Shown here: in pieces, positions 12,845-25,330 of the stretch
Numbering within the stretch: position 1 is the stretch's first letter
Layout of the letters: every line of letters starts with the position of its first letter
Source: Taudactylus pleione
Taxonomy: Eukaryota; Chordata; Amphibia; Anura; Myobatrachidae
Direction of reading: 5' to 3'
Length of the DNA: 64,000 nucleotides
NCBI GenBank assembly: GCA_031769625.1
Contig: JAUIMM010000188.1
Location: forward strand, 14,081,501-14,145,500
Notes under the pieces: model-generated
What the model was told of the DNA's origin: nothing
The model's input: only the letters and a program-made list of their open reading frames with translations
Databases searched by the model: none
Translations under genes and position numbers: made by a program

Positions 12845-15800
12845 CTGGCTTGACCGTTAAGGGTGCTGTAACCCCCGAAAGTACACTCCAGTCCAAACCA
12901 AAAAAAAAATAATTTTCTGTGTTTGTGAATTGTGTGCGCAGTAGCCGCACGTGCATCAACAAAGTAGTGCCAAGCGTGCGCCTGTGTCATAAGTAAAGGG
13001 CCGGCTGGCTTGACCGTTAAAGGGTGCTGTAACCCCCGAAAGTACACTCCAATCCAAACCAAAAAAAAATTATTTTCTGTGTTTGTGAATTGTGTGCGCA
13101 GTAGCCGCACGTGCATCAACAAAGTAGTACCAAGCGTGCGCCTGTGTCATAAGTAAAGGGCCGGCTGGCTTGACCGTTAAGGGTGCTGTAACCTCCGAAA
13201 GTACACTCCAGTCCAAACCAAAAAAAAAATTATTTTCTGTGTTTGTGAATTGTGTGCGCAGTAGCCGCACGTGCATCAACAAAGTAGCGCCAAGCGTGCG
13301 CCTGTGTCATAAGTAAAGGGCCGGCTGGCTTGACCGTTAAGGGTGCTGTAACCCCCGAAAGTACACTCCAGTCCAAACCAAAAAAAAATTATTTTCTGTG
13401 TTTGTGAATTGTGTGCGCAGTAGCAGCACGTGCATCAACAAAGTAGTGCCAAGCGTGCGCCTGTGTCATAAGTAAAGGGCCGGCTGGCTTGACCGTTAAC
13501 GGGTGCTGTAACCCCCAAAGTACGCTCCAGTCCAAACAAAAAAAAAAATATTTTCTGTGTTTGTGAATTGTGTGCGCAGTAGCCGCACGTGCATCAACAA
13601 AGTAGTGCCAAGCGTGCGCCTGTGTCATAAATAAAGGGCTGGCTGGCTTGACCGTTAAGGGTGCTGTAACTTCCGAAAGTACACTCCAGTCCAAACCAAA
13701 AAAAAAATTATTTTCTGTGTTTGTGAATTGTGTGCGCAGTAGCCGCACGTGCATCAACAAAGTAGTGCCAAGCGTGCGCCTGTGTCATAAGTAAAGGGCC
13801 GGCTGGCTTGACCGTTAAAGGGTGCTGTAACCCCCGAAAGTACACTCCAGTCCAAACCAAAAAAAAAAGTATTTTCTGTGTTTGTGAATTGTGTGCGCAG
13901 TAGCCGCACGTGCATCAACAAAGTAGTGCCAAGCGTGCGCCTGTGTCATAAGTAAAGGGCCGGCTGGCTTGACCATTAAAGGGTGCTGTAACCCCCGAAA
14001 GTACACTCCAGTCCAAACCAAAAAAAATTTATTTTCTGTGTTTGTGAATTGTGTGCGCAGTAGCCGCACGTGCATCAACAAAGTAGTGCCAAGCGTGCAC
14101 CTGTGTCATAAGTAAAGGGCCGGCTGGCTTGACCGTTAAAGGGTGCTGTAACCCCCGAAAGTACACTCCAGTCCAAACCAAAAAAATAAATATTTTCTGT
14201 GTTAGTGAATTGTGTGCGCAGTAGCCGCACGTGCATCAACAAAGTAGTGCCAAGCGTGCGCCTGTGTCATAAGTAAAGGGCCGGCTGGCTTGACCGTTAA
14301 GGGTGCTGTAACCCCCGAAAGTACACTCCAGTCCATACCAAAAAAAATGTATTTTCTGTGTTTGTGAATTGTGTGCGCAGTAGCCGCACGTGCATCAACA
14401 AAGTAGTGCCAAGCGTGCGCCTGTGTCATAAGTAAAGGGCCGGCTGGCTTGACCGTTAAAGGGTGCTGTAACCCCCAAAGTACACTGAAGTCCAAGCCAA
14501 AAAAAAAAATATTTTCTGTGTTTGTGAATTGTGTGCGCAGTAGCCGCACGTGCATCAACAAAGTAGTGCCAAGCGTGCGCCTGTGTCATAAGAAAAGGGC
14601 CAGCTGGATTGACCGTTAAAGGGTGCTGTAACCCCCGAAAGTACACTCCAGTCCAAACCAAAAAAAAAAGTATTTTCTGTGTTTGTGAATTGTGTGCGCA
14701 GTAGCCGCACGTGCATCAACAAAGTAGTGCCAAGCGTGCGCCTGTGTCATAAGTAAAGGGCCGGCTGGCTTGACCATTAAAGGGTGCTGTAACCCCCGAA
14801 AGTACACTCCAGTCCAAACCAAAAAAAATTTATTTTCTGTGTTTGTGAATTATGTGCGCAGTAGCCGCACGTGCATCAACAAAGTAGTGCCAAGCGTGCA
14901 CCTGTGTCATAAGTAAAGGGCCGGCTGGCTTGACCGTTAAAGGGTGCTGTAACCCCCGAAAGTACACTCCAGTCCAAACCAAAAAAAAAATATTTTCTGT
15001 GTTAGTGAATTGTGTGCGCAGTAGCCGCACGTGCATCAACAAAGTAGTGCCAAGCGTGCGCCTGTGTCATAAGTAAAGGGCCGGCTGGCTTGACCGTTAA
15101 AGGGTGCTGTAACCCCCGAAAGTACACTCCAGTCCATACCAAAAAAAATGTATTTTCTGTGTTTGTGAATTGTGTGCGCAGTAGCCGCACGTGCATCAAC
15201 AAAGTAGTGCCAAGCGTGCGCCTGTGTCATAAGTAAAGGGCCGGCTGGCTTGACCGTTAAAGGGTGCTGTAACCCCCAAAGTACACTGAAGTCCAAGCCA
15301 AAAAAAAAATTATTTTCTGTGTTTGTGAATTGTGTGCGCAGTAGCCGCACGTGCATCAACAAAGTAGTGCCAAGCGTGCGCCTGTGTCATAAGTAAAGGG
15401 CCGGCTGGCTTGACCGTTAAAGGTTGCTGTAACCCCCGAAAGTACACTCCAGTCCAAACCAAAAAAAAATTATTTTCTGTGTTTGTGAATTGTGTGCGCA
15501 GTAGCAGCACGTGCATCAACAAAGTAGTGCCAAGCGTGCGCCTGTGTCATAAGTAAAGGGCCGGCTGGCTTGTCCGTTAAAGGGTGCTGTAACCCCCGAA
15601 AGTACACTCCAGTCCATACCAAAAAAAAATTATTTTCTGTGTTTGTGAATTGTGTGCGCAGTAGCAGCACGTGCATCAACAAAGTAGTGCCAAGCGTGCG
15701 CCTGTGTCATAAGTAAAGGGCCGGCTGGCTTGACCGTTAAAGGGTGCTGTAACCCCCAAAGTACGCTCCAGTCCAAACCAAAAAAAAATTATTTTCTGTG

Positions 15801-18800
15801 TTTGTGAATTGTGTGCGCAGTAGCCGCACGTGCATCAACAAAGTAGTGCCAAGCGTGCGCCTGTGTCATAAGTAAAGGGCCGGCTGGCTTGACCGTTAAA
15901 GCGTGCTGTAACCCCCGAAAGTACACTCCAGTCCAAACCAAAAAAAAATTATTTTCTGTGTTTGTGAATTGTGTGCGCAGTAGCCGCACGTGCATCAACA
16001 AAGTAGTGCCAAGCGTGCGCCTGTGTCATAAGTAAAGGGCTGGCTGGCTTGACCGTTAAGGGTGCTGTAACCTCCGAAAGTACACTCCAGTCCAAACCAA
16101 AAAAAAAATTATTTTCTGTGTTTGTGAATTGTGTGCGCAGTAGCAGCACGTGCATCAACAAAGTAGTGCCAAGCGTGCGCCTGTGTCATAAGTAAAGGGC
16201 CGGCTGGCTTGACCGTTAAAGGGTGCTGTAACCCCCAAAGTACACTCCAGTCCAAACCAAAAAAAAAATTATTTTCTGTGTTTGTGAATTGTGTGCGCAG
16301 TAGCCGCACGTGCATCAACAAAGTAGTGCCAAGCGTGCGCCTGTGTCATAAGTAAAGGGCCGGCTGGCTTGACCGTTAAGGGTGCTGTAACCCCCGAAAG
16401 TACACTCCAGTCCAAACCAAAAAAAAAATAATTTTCTGTGTTTGTGAATTGTGTGCGCAGTAGCCGCACGTGCATCAACAAAGTAGTGCCAAGCGTGCGC
16501 CTGTGTCATAAGTAAAGGGCCGGCTGGCTTGACTGTTAAGGGTGCTTTAACCTCCGAAAGTACACTCCAGTCCAAACCAAAAAAAAAATTATTTTCTGTG
16601 TTTGTGAATTGTGTGCGCAGTAGCTGCACGTGCATCAACAAAGTAGCGCCAAGCGTGCGCCTGTGTCATAAGTAAAGGGCCGGCTGGCTTGACCGTTAAG
16701 GGTGCTGTAACCTCCGAAAGTACACTCCAGTCCAAACCAAAAAAAAAATTATTTTCTGTGTTTGTGAATTGTGTGCGCAGTAGCCGCACGAGCATCAACA
16801 AAGTAGTGCCAAGCGTGCGCCTGTGTCATAAGTAAAGGGCCGGCTGGCTTGACCGTTAAGGGTGCTGTAACCCCCGAAAGTACACTCCAGTTCAAACCAA
16901 AAAAAAAATTATTTTCTGTGTTTGTGAATTGTGTGCGCAGTAGCCGCACGTGCATCAACAAAGTAGTGCCAAGCGTGCGCCTGTGTCATAAGTAAAGGGC
17001 CGGCTGGCTTGACAGTTAAAGGGTGCTGTAACCCCCAAAGTACACTCCAGTCCAAACCAAAAAAAAAATAATTTTCTGTGTTTGTGAATTGTGTGCGCAG
17101 TAGCCGCACGTGCATCAACAAAGTAGTGCCAAGCGTGCGCCTGTGTCATAAGTAAAGGGCCGGCTGGCTTGACCATTAAAGGGTGCTGTAACCCCCGAAA
17201 GTACACTCCAGTCCAAACCAAAAAAAAATTATTTTCTGTGTTTGTGAATTGTGTGCGCAGTAGCCGCACGTGCATCAACAAAGTAGTGCCAAGCGTGCGC
17301 CTGTGTCATAAGTAAAGGGCCGGCTGGCTTGACCGTTAAAGGGTGCTGTAACCCCCGAAAGTACACTCCAGTCCAAACCAAAAAAAAATTATTTTCTGTG
17401 TTTGTGAATTGTGTGCGCAGTAGCCGCACGTGCATCATCAAAGTAGTGCCAAGCGTGCGCCTGTGTCATAAGTAAAGGGCCGGCTGGCCTGACCGTTAAA
17501 GGGTGCTGTAACCTCCGAAAGTACACTCCAGTCCAAACCAAAAAAAAATTATTTTCTGTGTTTGTGAATTGTGTGCGCAGTAGCCGCACGTGCATCAACA
17601 AAGTAGTGCCAAGCGTGCGCCTGTGTCATAAGTAAAGGGCTGGCTGGCTTGACCGTTAAGGGTGCTGTAACTTCCGAAAGTACACTCCAGTCCAAACCAA
17701 AAAAAAATTTATTTTCTCTGTTTGTGAATTGTGTGCGCAGTAGCCGCACGTGCATCAACAAAGTAGTGCCAAGCGTGCGCCTGTGTCATAAGTAAAGGGC
17801 CGGCTGGCTTGACCATTAAAGGGTGCTGTAACCCCCGAAAGTACACTCCAGTCCAAACCAAAAAAAAATTATTTTCTGTGTTTGTGAATTGTGTGCGCAG
17901 TAGCCGCACGTGCATCAACAAAGTAGTGCCAAGCGTGCGCCTGTGTCATAAGTAAAGGGCCGGCTGGCTTGACCGTTAAAGGGTGCTGTAACCCCCGAAA
18001 GTACACTCCAGTCCAAACCAAAAAAAAAATATTTTCTGTGTTTGTGAATTGTGTGCGCAGTAGCCGCACGTGCATCATCAAAGTAGTGCCAAGCGTGCGC
18101 CTGTGTCATAAGTAAAGGGCCGGCTGGCCTGACCTTTAAAGGGTGCTGTAACCCCCGAAAGTACACTCCAGTCCAAACCAAAAAAATTTATTTTCTGTGT
18201 TTGTGAATTGTGTGCGCAGTAGCCGCACGTGCATCAACAAAGTAGTGACAAGCGTGCGCCTGTGTCATAAGTAAAGGGCCGGCTGGCTTGACCGTTAAAG
18301 GGTGCTGTAACCCCCAAAGTACACTCCAGTCCAAGCCAAAAAAAAATTATTTTCTGTGTTTGTGAATTGTGTGCGCAGTAGCCGCACGTGCATCAACAAA
18401 GTAGTGCCAAGCGTGCGCCTGTGTCATAAGTAAAGGGCCGGCTGGCTTGACCGTTAAAGGGTGCTGTAACCCCCGAAAGTACACTCCAATCCAAACCAAA
18501 AAAAAATTATTTTCTGTGTTTGTGAATTGTGTGCGCAGTAGCCGCACGTGCATCAACAAAGTAGTACCAAGCGTGCGCCTGTGTCATAAGTAAAGGGCCG
18601 GCTGGCTTGACCGTTAAGGGTGCTGTAACATCCGAAAGTATACTCCAGTCCAAACCAAAAAAAAAATTATTTTCTGTGTTTGTGAATTGTGTGCGCAGTA
18701 GCCGCACGTGCATCAACAAAGTAGCGCCAAGCGTGCGCCTGTGTCATAAGTAAAGGGCCGGCTGGCTTGACCGTTAAGGGTGCTGTAACCCCCGAAAGTA

Positions 18801-21800
18801 CACTCCAGTCCAAACCAAAAAAAAAATTATTTTCTGTGTTTGTGAATTGTGTGCGCAGTAGCAGCACGTGCATCAACAAAGTAGTGCCAAGCGTGCGCCT
18901 GTGTCATAAGTAAAGGGCCAGCTGGCTTGACCGTTAACGGGTGCTGTAACCCCCAAAGTACGCTCCAGTCCAAACCAAAAAAAAATTATTTTCTGTGTTT
19001 GTGAATTGTGTGCGCAGTAGCCGCACGTGCATCAACAAAGTAGTACCAAGCGTGCGCCTGTGTCATAAGTAAAGGGCCGGCTGGCTTCTGGCTTGACCGT
19101 TAAGGGTGCTGTAACCCCCGAAAGTACACTCCAGTCCAAACCAAAAAAAAAATAATTTTCTGTGTTTGTGAATTGTGTGCGCAGTAGCCGCACGTGCATC
19201 AACAAAGTAGTGCCAAGCGTGCGCCTGTGTCATAAGTAAAGGGCCGGCTGGCTTGACCGTTAAAGGGTGCTGTAACCCCCGAAAGTACACTCCAATCCAA
19301 ACCAAAAAAAAATTATTTTCTGTGTTTGTGAATTGTGTGCGCAGTAGCCGCACGTGCATCAACAAAGTAGTACCAAGCGTGCGCCTGTGTCATAAGTAAA
19401 GGGCCGGCTGGCTTGACCGTTAAGGGTGCTGTAACCTCCGAAAGTACACTCCAGTCCAAACCAAAAAAAAAATTATTTTCTGTGTTTGTGAATTGTGTGC
19501 GCAGTAGCCTCACGTGCATCAACAAAGTAGCGCCAAGCGTGCGCCTGTGTCATAAGTAAAGGGCCGGCTGGCTTGACCGTTAAGGGTGCTGTAACCCCCG
19601 AAAGTACACTCCAGTCCAAACCAAAAAAAAATTATTTTCTGTGTTTGTGAATTGTGTGCGCAGTAGCAGCACGTGCATCAACAAAGTAGTGCCAAGCGTG
19701 CGCCTGTGTCATAAGTAAAGGGCCGGCTGGCTTGACCGTTAACGGGTGCTGTAACCCCCAAAGTACGCTCCAGTCCAAACAAAAAAAAAAATATTTTCTG
19801 TGTTTGTGAATTGTGTGCGCAGTAGCCGCACGTGCATCAACAAAGTAGTGCCAAGCGTGCGCCTGTGTCATAAATAAAGGGCTGGCTGGCTTGACCGTTA
19901 AGGGTGCTGTAACTTCCGAAAGTACACTCCAGTCCAAACCAAAAAAAAAATTATTTTCTGTGTTTGTGAATTGTGTGCGCAGTAGCCGCACGTGCATCAA
20001 CAAAGTAGTGCCAAGCGTGCGCCTGTGTCATAAGTAAAGGGCCGGCTGGCTTGACCGTTAAAGGGTGCTGTAACCCCCGAAAGTACACTCCAGTCCAAAC
20101 CAAAAAAAAAAGTATTTTCTGTGTTTGTGAATTGTGTGCGCAGTAGCCGCACGTGCATCAACAAAGTAGTGCCAAGCGTGCGCCTGTGTCATAAGTAAAG
20201 GGCCGGCTGGCTTGACCATTAAAGGGTGCTGTAACCCCCGAAAGTACACTCCAGTCCAAACCAAAAAAAATTTATTTTCTGTGTTTGTGAATTGTGTGCG
20301 CAGTAGCCGCACGTGCATCAACAAAGTAGTGCCAAGCGTGCACCTGTGTCATAAGTAAAGGGCCGGCTGGCTTGACCGTTAAAGGGTGCTGTAACCCCCG
20401 AAAGTACACTCCAGTCCAAACCAAAAAAATAAATATTTTCTGTGTTAGTGAATTGTGTGCGCAGTAGCCGCACGTGCATCAACAAAGTAGTGCCAAGCGT
20501 GCGCCTGTGTCATAAGTAAAGGGCCGGCTGGCTTGACCGTTAAGGGTGCTGTAACCCCCGAAAGTACACTCCAGTCCATACCAAAAAAAATGTATTTTCT
20601 GTGTTTGTGAATTGTGTGCGCAGTAGCCGCACGTGCATCAACAAAGTAGTGCCAAGCGTGCGCCTGTGTCATAAGTAAAGGGCCGGCTGGCTTGACCGTT
20701 AAAGGGTGCTGTAACCCCCAAAGTACACTGAAGTCCAAGCCAAAAAAAAAATTATTTTCTGTGTTTGTGAATTGTGTGCGCAGTAGCCGCACGTGCATCA
20801 ACAAAGTAGTGCCAAGCGTGCGCCTGTGTCATAAGAAAAGGGCCAGCTGGCTTGACCGTTAAAGGGTGCTGTAACCCCCGAAAGTACACTCCAGTCCAAA
20901 CCAAAAAAAAAAGTATTTTCTGTGTTTGTGAATTGTGTGCGCAGTAGCCGCACGTGCATCAACAAAGTAGTGCCAAGCGTGCGCCTGTGTCATAAGTAAA
21001 GGGCCGGCTGGCTTGACCATTAAAGGGTGCTGTAACCCCCGAAAGTACACTCCAGTCCAAACCAAAAAAAATTTATTTTCTGTGTTTGTGAATTATGTGC
21101 GCAGTAGCCGCACGTGCATCAACAAAGTAGTGCCAAGCGTGCACCTGTGTCATAAGTAAAGGGCCGGCTGGCTTGACCGTTAAAGGGTGCTGTAACCCCC
21201 GAAAGTACACTCCAGTCCAAACCAAAAAAAAAATATTTTCTGTGTTAGTGAATTGTGTGCGCAGTAGCCGCACGTGCATCAACAAAGTAGTGCCAAGCGT
21301 GCGCCTGTGTCATAAGTAAAGGGCCGGCTGGCTTGACCGTTAAAGGGTGCTGTAACCCCCGAAAGTACACTCCAGTCCATACCAAAAAAAATGTATTTTC
21401 TGTGTTTGTGAATTGTGTGCGCAGTAGCCGCACGTGCATCAACAAAGTAGTGCCAAGCGTGCGCCTGTGTCATAAGTAAAGGGCCGGCTGGCTTGACCGT
21501 TAAAGGGTGCTGTAACCCCCAAAGTACACTGAAGTCCAAGCCAAAAAAAAAATTATTTTCTGTGTTTGTGAATTGTGTGCGCAGTAGCCGCACGTGCATC
21601 AACAAAGTAGTGCCAAGCGTGCGCCTGTGTCATAAGTAAAGGGCCGGCTGGCTTGACCGTTAAAGGTTGCTGTAACCCCCGAAAGTACACTCCAGTCCAA
21701 ACCAAAAAAAAATTATTTTCTGTGTTTGTGAATTGTGTGCGCAGTAGCAGCACGTGCATCAACAAAGTAGTGCCAAGCGTGCGCCTGTGTCATAAGTAAA

Positions 21801-24800
21801 GGGCCGGCTGGCTTGTCCGTTAAAGGGTGCTGTAACCCCCGAAAGTACACTCCAGTCCATACCAAAAAAAAATTATTTTCTGTGTTTGTGAATTGTGTGC
21901 GCAGTAGCAGCACGTGCATCAACAAAGTAGTGCCAAGCGTGCGCCTGTGTCATAAGTAAAGGGCCGGCTGGCTTGACCGTTAAAGGGTGCTGTAACCCCC
22001 AAAGTACGCTCCAGTCCAAACCAAAAAAAAATTATTTTCTGTGTTTGTGAATTGTGTGCGCAGTAGCCGCACGTGCATCAACAAAGTAGTGCCAAGCGTG
22101 CGCCTGTGTCATAAGTAAAGGGCCGGCTGGCTTGACCGTTAAAGCGTGCTGTAACCCCCGAAAGTACACTCCAGTCCAAACCAAAAAAAAATTATTTTCT
22201 GTGTTTGTGAATTGTGTGCGCAGTAGCCGCACGTGCATCAACAAAGTAGTGCCAAGCGTGCGCCTGTGTCATAAGTAAAGGGCTGGCTGGCTTGACCGTT
22301 AAGGGTGCTGTAACCTCCGAAAGTACACTCCAGTCCAAACCAAAAAAAAATTATTTTCTGTGTTTGTGAATTGTGTGCGCAGTAGCAGCACGTGCATCAA
22401 CAAAGTAGTGCCAAGCGTGCGCCTGTGTCATAAGTAAAGGGCCGGCTGGCTTGACCGTTAAAGGGTGCTGTAACCCCCAAAGTACACTCCAGTCCAAACC
22501 AAAAAAAAAATTATTTTCTGTGTTTGTGAATTGTGTGCGCAGTAGCCGCACGTGCATCAACAAAGTAGTGCCAAGCGTGCGCCTGTGTCATAAGTAAAGG
22601 GCCGGCTGGCTTGACCGTTAAGGGTGCTGTAACCCCCGAAAGTACACTCCAGTCCAAACCAAAAAAAAATAATTTTCTGTGTTTGTGAATTGTGTGCGCA
22701 GTAGCCGCACGTGCATCAACAAAGTAGTGCCAAGCGTGCGCCTGTGTCATAAGTAAAGGGCCGGCTGGCTTGACTGTTAAGGGTGCTTTAACCTCCGAAA
22801 GTACACTCCAGTCCAAACCAAAAAAAAAATTATTTTCTGTGTTTGTGAATTGTGTGCGCAGTAGCTGCACGTGCATCAACAAAGTAGCGCCAAGCGTGCG
22901 CCTGTGTCATAAGTAAAGGGCCGGCTGGCTTGACCGTTAAGGGTGCTGTAACCTCCGAAAGTACACTCCAGTCCAAACCAAAAAAAAAATTATTTTCTGT
23001 GTTTGTGAATTGTGTGCGCAGTAGCCGCACGAGCATCAACAAAGTAGTGCCAAGCGTGCGCCTGTGTCATAAGTAAAGGGCCGGCTGGCTTGACCGTTAA
23101 GGGTGCTGTAACCCCCGAAAGTACACTCCAGTTCAAACCAAAAAAAAAATTATTTTCTGTGTTTGTGAATTGTGTGCGCAGTAGCCGCACGTGCATCAAC
23201 AAAGTAGTGCCAAGCGTGCGCCTGTGTCATAAGTAAAGGGCCGGCTGGCTTGACAGTTAAAGGGTGCTGTAACCCCCAAAGTACACTCCAGTCCAAACCA
23301 AAAAAAAAAATATTTTCTGTGTTTGTGAATTGTGTGCGCAGTAGCCGCACGTGCATCAACAAAGTAGTGCCAAGCGTGCGCCTGTGTCATAAGTAAAGGG
23401 CCGGCTGGCTTGACCATTAAAGGGTGCTGTAACCCCCGAAAGTACACTCCAGTCCAAACCAAAAAAAAATTATTTTCTGTGTTTGTGAATTGTGTGCGCA
23501 GTAGCCGCACGTGCATCAACAAAGTAGTGCCAAGCGTGCGCCTGTGTCATAAGTAAAGGGCCGGCTGGCTTGACCGTTAAAGGGTGCTGTAACCCCCGAA
23601 AGTACACTCCAGTCCAAACCAAAAAAAAATTATTTTCTGTGTTTGTGAATTGTGTGCGCAGTAGCCGCACGTGCATCATCAAAGTAGTGCCAAGCGTGCG
23701 CCTGTGTCATAAGTAAAGGGCCGGCTGGCCTGACCGTTAAAGGGTGCTGTAACCTCCGAAAGTACACTCCAGTCCAAACCAAAAAAAAATTATTTTCTGT
23801 GTTTGTGAATTGTGTGCGCAGTAGCCGCACGTGCATCAACAAAGTAGTGCCAAGCGTGCGCCTGTGTCATAAGTAAAGGGCTGGCTGGCTTGACCGTTAA
23901 GGGTGCTGTAACTTCCGAAAGTACACTCCAGTCCAAACCAAAAAAAAATTTATTTTCTCTGTTTGTGAATTGTGTGCGCAGTAGCCGCACGTGCATCAAC
24001 AAAGTAGTGCCAAGCGTGCGCCTGTGTCATAAGTAAAGGGCCGGCTGGCTTGACCATTAAAGGGTGCTGTAACCCCCGAAAGTACACTCCAGTCCAAACC
24101 AAAAAAAAATTATTTTCTGTGTTTGTGAATTGTGTGCGCAGTAGCCGCACGTGCATCAACAAAGTAGTGCCAAGCGTGCGCCTGTGTCATAAGTAAAGGG
24201 CCGGCTGGCTTGACCGTTAAAGGGTGCTGTAACCCCCGAAAGTACACTCCAGTCCAAACCAAAAAAAAATTATTTTCTGTGTTTGTGAATTGTGTGCGCA
24301 GTAGCCGCACGTGCATCATCAAAGTAGTGCCAAGCGTGCGCCTGTGTCATAAGTAAAGGGCCGGCTGGCCTGACCGTTAAAGGGTGCTGTAACCCCCGAA
24401 AGTACACTCCAGTCCAAACCAAAAAAAATTTATTTTCTGTGTTTGTGAATTGTGTGCGCAGTAGCCGCACGTGCATCAACAAAGTAGTGACAAGCGTGCG
24501 CCTGTGTCATAAGTAAAGGGCCGGCTGGCTTGACCGTTAAAGGGTGCTGTAACCCCCAAAGTACACTCCAGTCCAAGCCAAAAAAAAAATTATTTTCTGT
24601 GTTTGTGAATTGTGTGCGCAGTAGCCGCACGTGCATCAACAAAGTAGTGCCAAGCGTGCGCCTGTGTCATAAGTAAAGGGCCGGCTGGCTTGACCGTTAA
24701 AGGGTGCTGTAACCCCCGAAAGTACACTCCAATCCAAACCAAAAAAAAATTATTTTCTGTGTTTGTGAATTGTGTGCGCAGTAGCCGCACGTGCATCAAC

Positions 24801-25330
24801 AAAGTAGTACCAAGCGTGCGCCTGTGTCATAAGTAAAGGGCCGGCTGGCTTGACCGTTAAGGGTGCTGTAACATCCGAAAGTATACTCCAGTCCAAACCA
24901 AAAAAAAAATTATTTTCTGTGTTTGTGAATTGTGTGCGCAGTAGCCGCACGTGCATCAACAAAGTAGCGCCAAGCGTGCGCCTGTGTCATAAGTAAAGGG
25001 CCGGCTGGCTTGACCGTTAAGGGTGCTGTAACCCCCGAAAGTACACTCCAGTCCAAACCAAAAAAAAATTATTTTCTGTGTTTGTGAATTGTGTGCGCAG
25101 TAGCAGCACGTGCATCAACAAAGTAGTGCCAAGCGTGCGCCTGTGTCATAAGTAAAGGGATAGCTGGCTTGACCGTTAACGGGTGCTGTAACCCCCAAAG
25201 TACGCTCCAGTCCAAACCAAAAAAAAATTATTTTCTGTGTTTGTGAATTGTGTGCGCAGTAGCCGCACGTGCATCAACAAAGTAGTGCCAAGCGTGCGCC
25301 TGTGTCATAAGTAAAGGGCCGGCTGGCTTG
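12845..25330 (+). repeat. Higher-order block: 39-mer of about 6.24 kb, twice
   Basis: The segment from about 12,845 to 19,087 is repeated from 19,088 to about 25,330 at an offset of 6,241-6,243 bp (39 monomers). Rare variants shared at that spacing include AAGAAAAGGGCCAGC (14,591 and 20,834), TTGTCCGTT (15,571 and 21,814), AAAGCGTGC (15,898 and 22,141), AGTGACAAGC (18,243 and 24,486) and CATCCGAAAGTATAC (18,629 and 24,872). A 7-bp duplication sits exactly at the junction between the copies. Confidence 0.85.
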
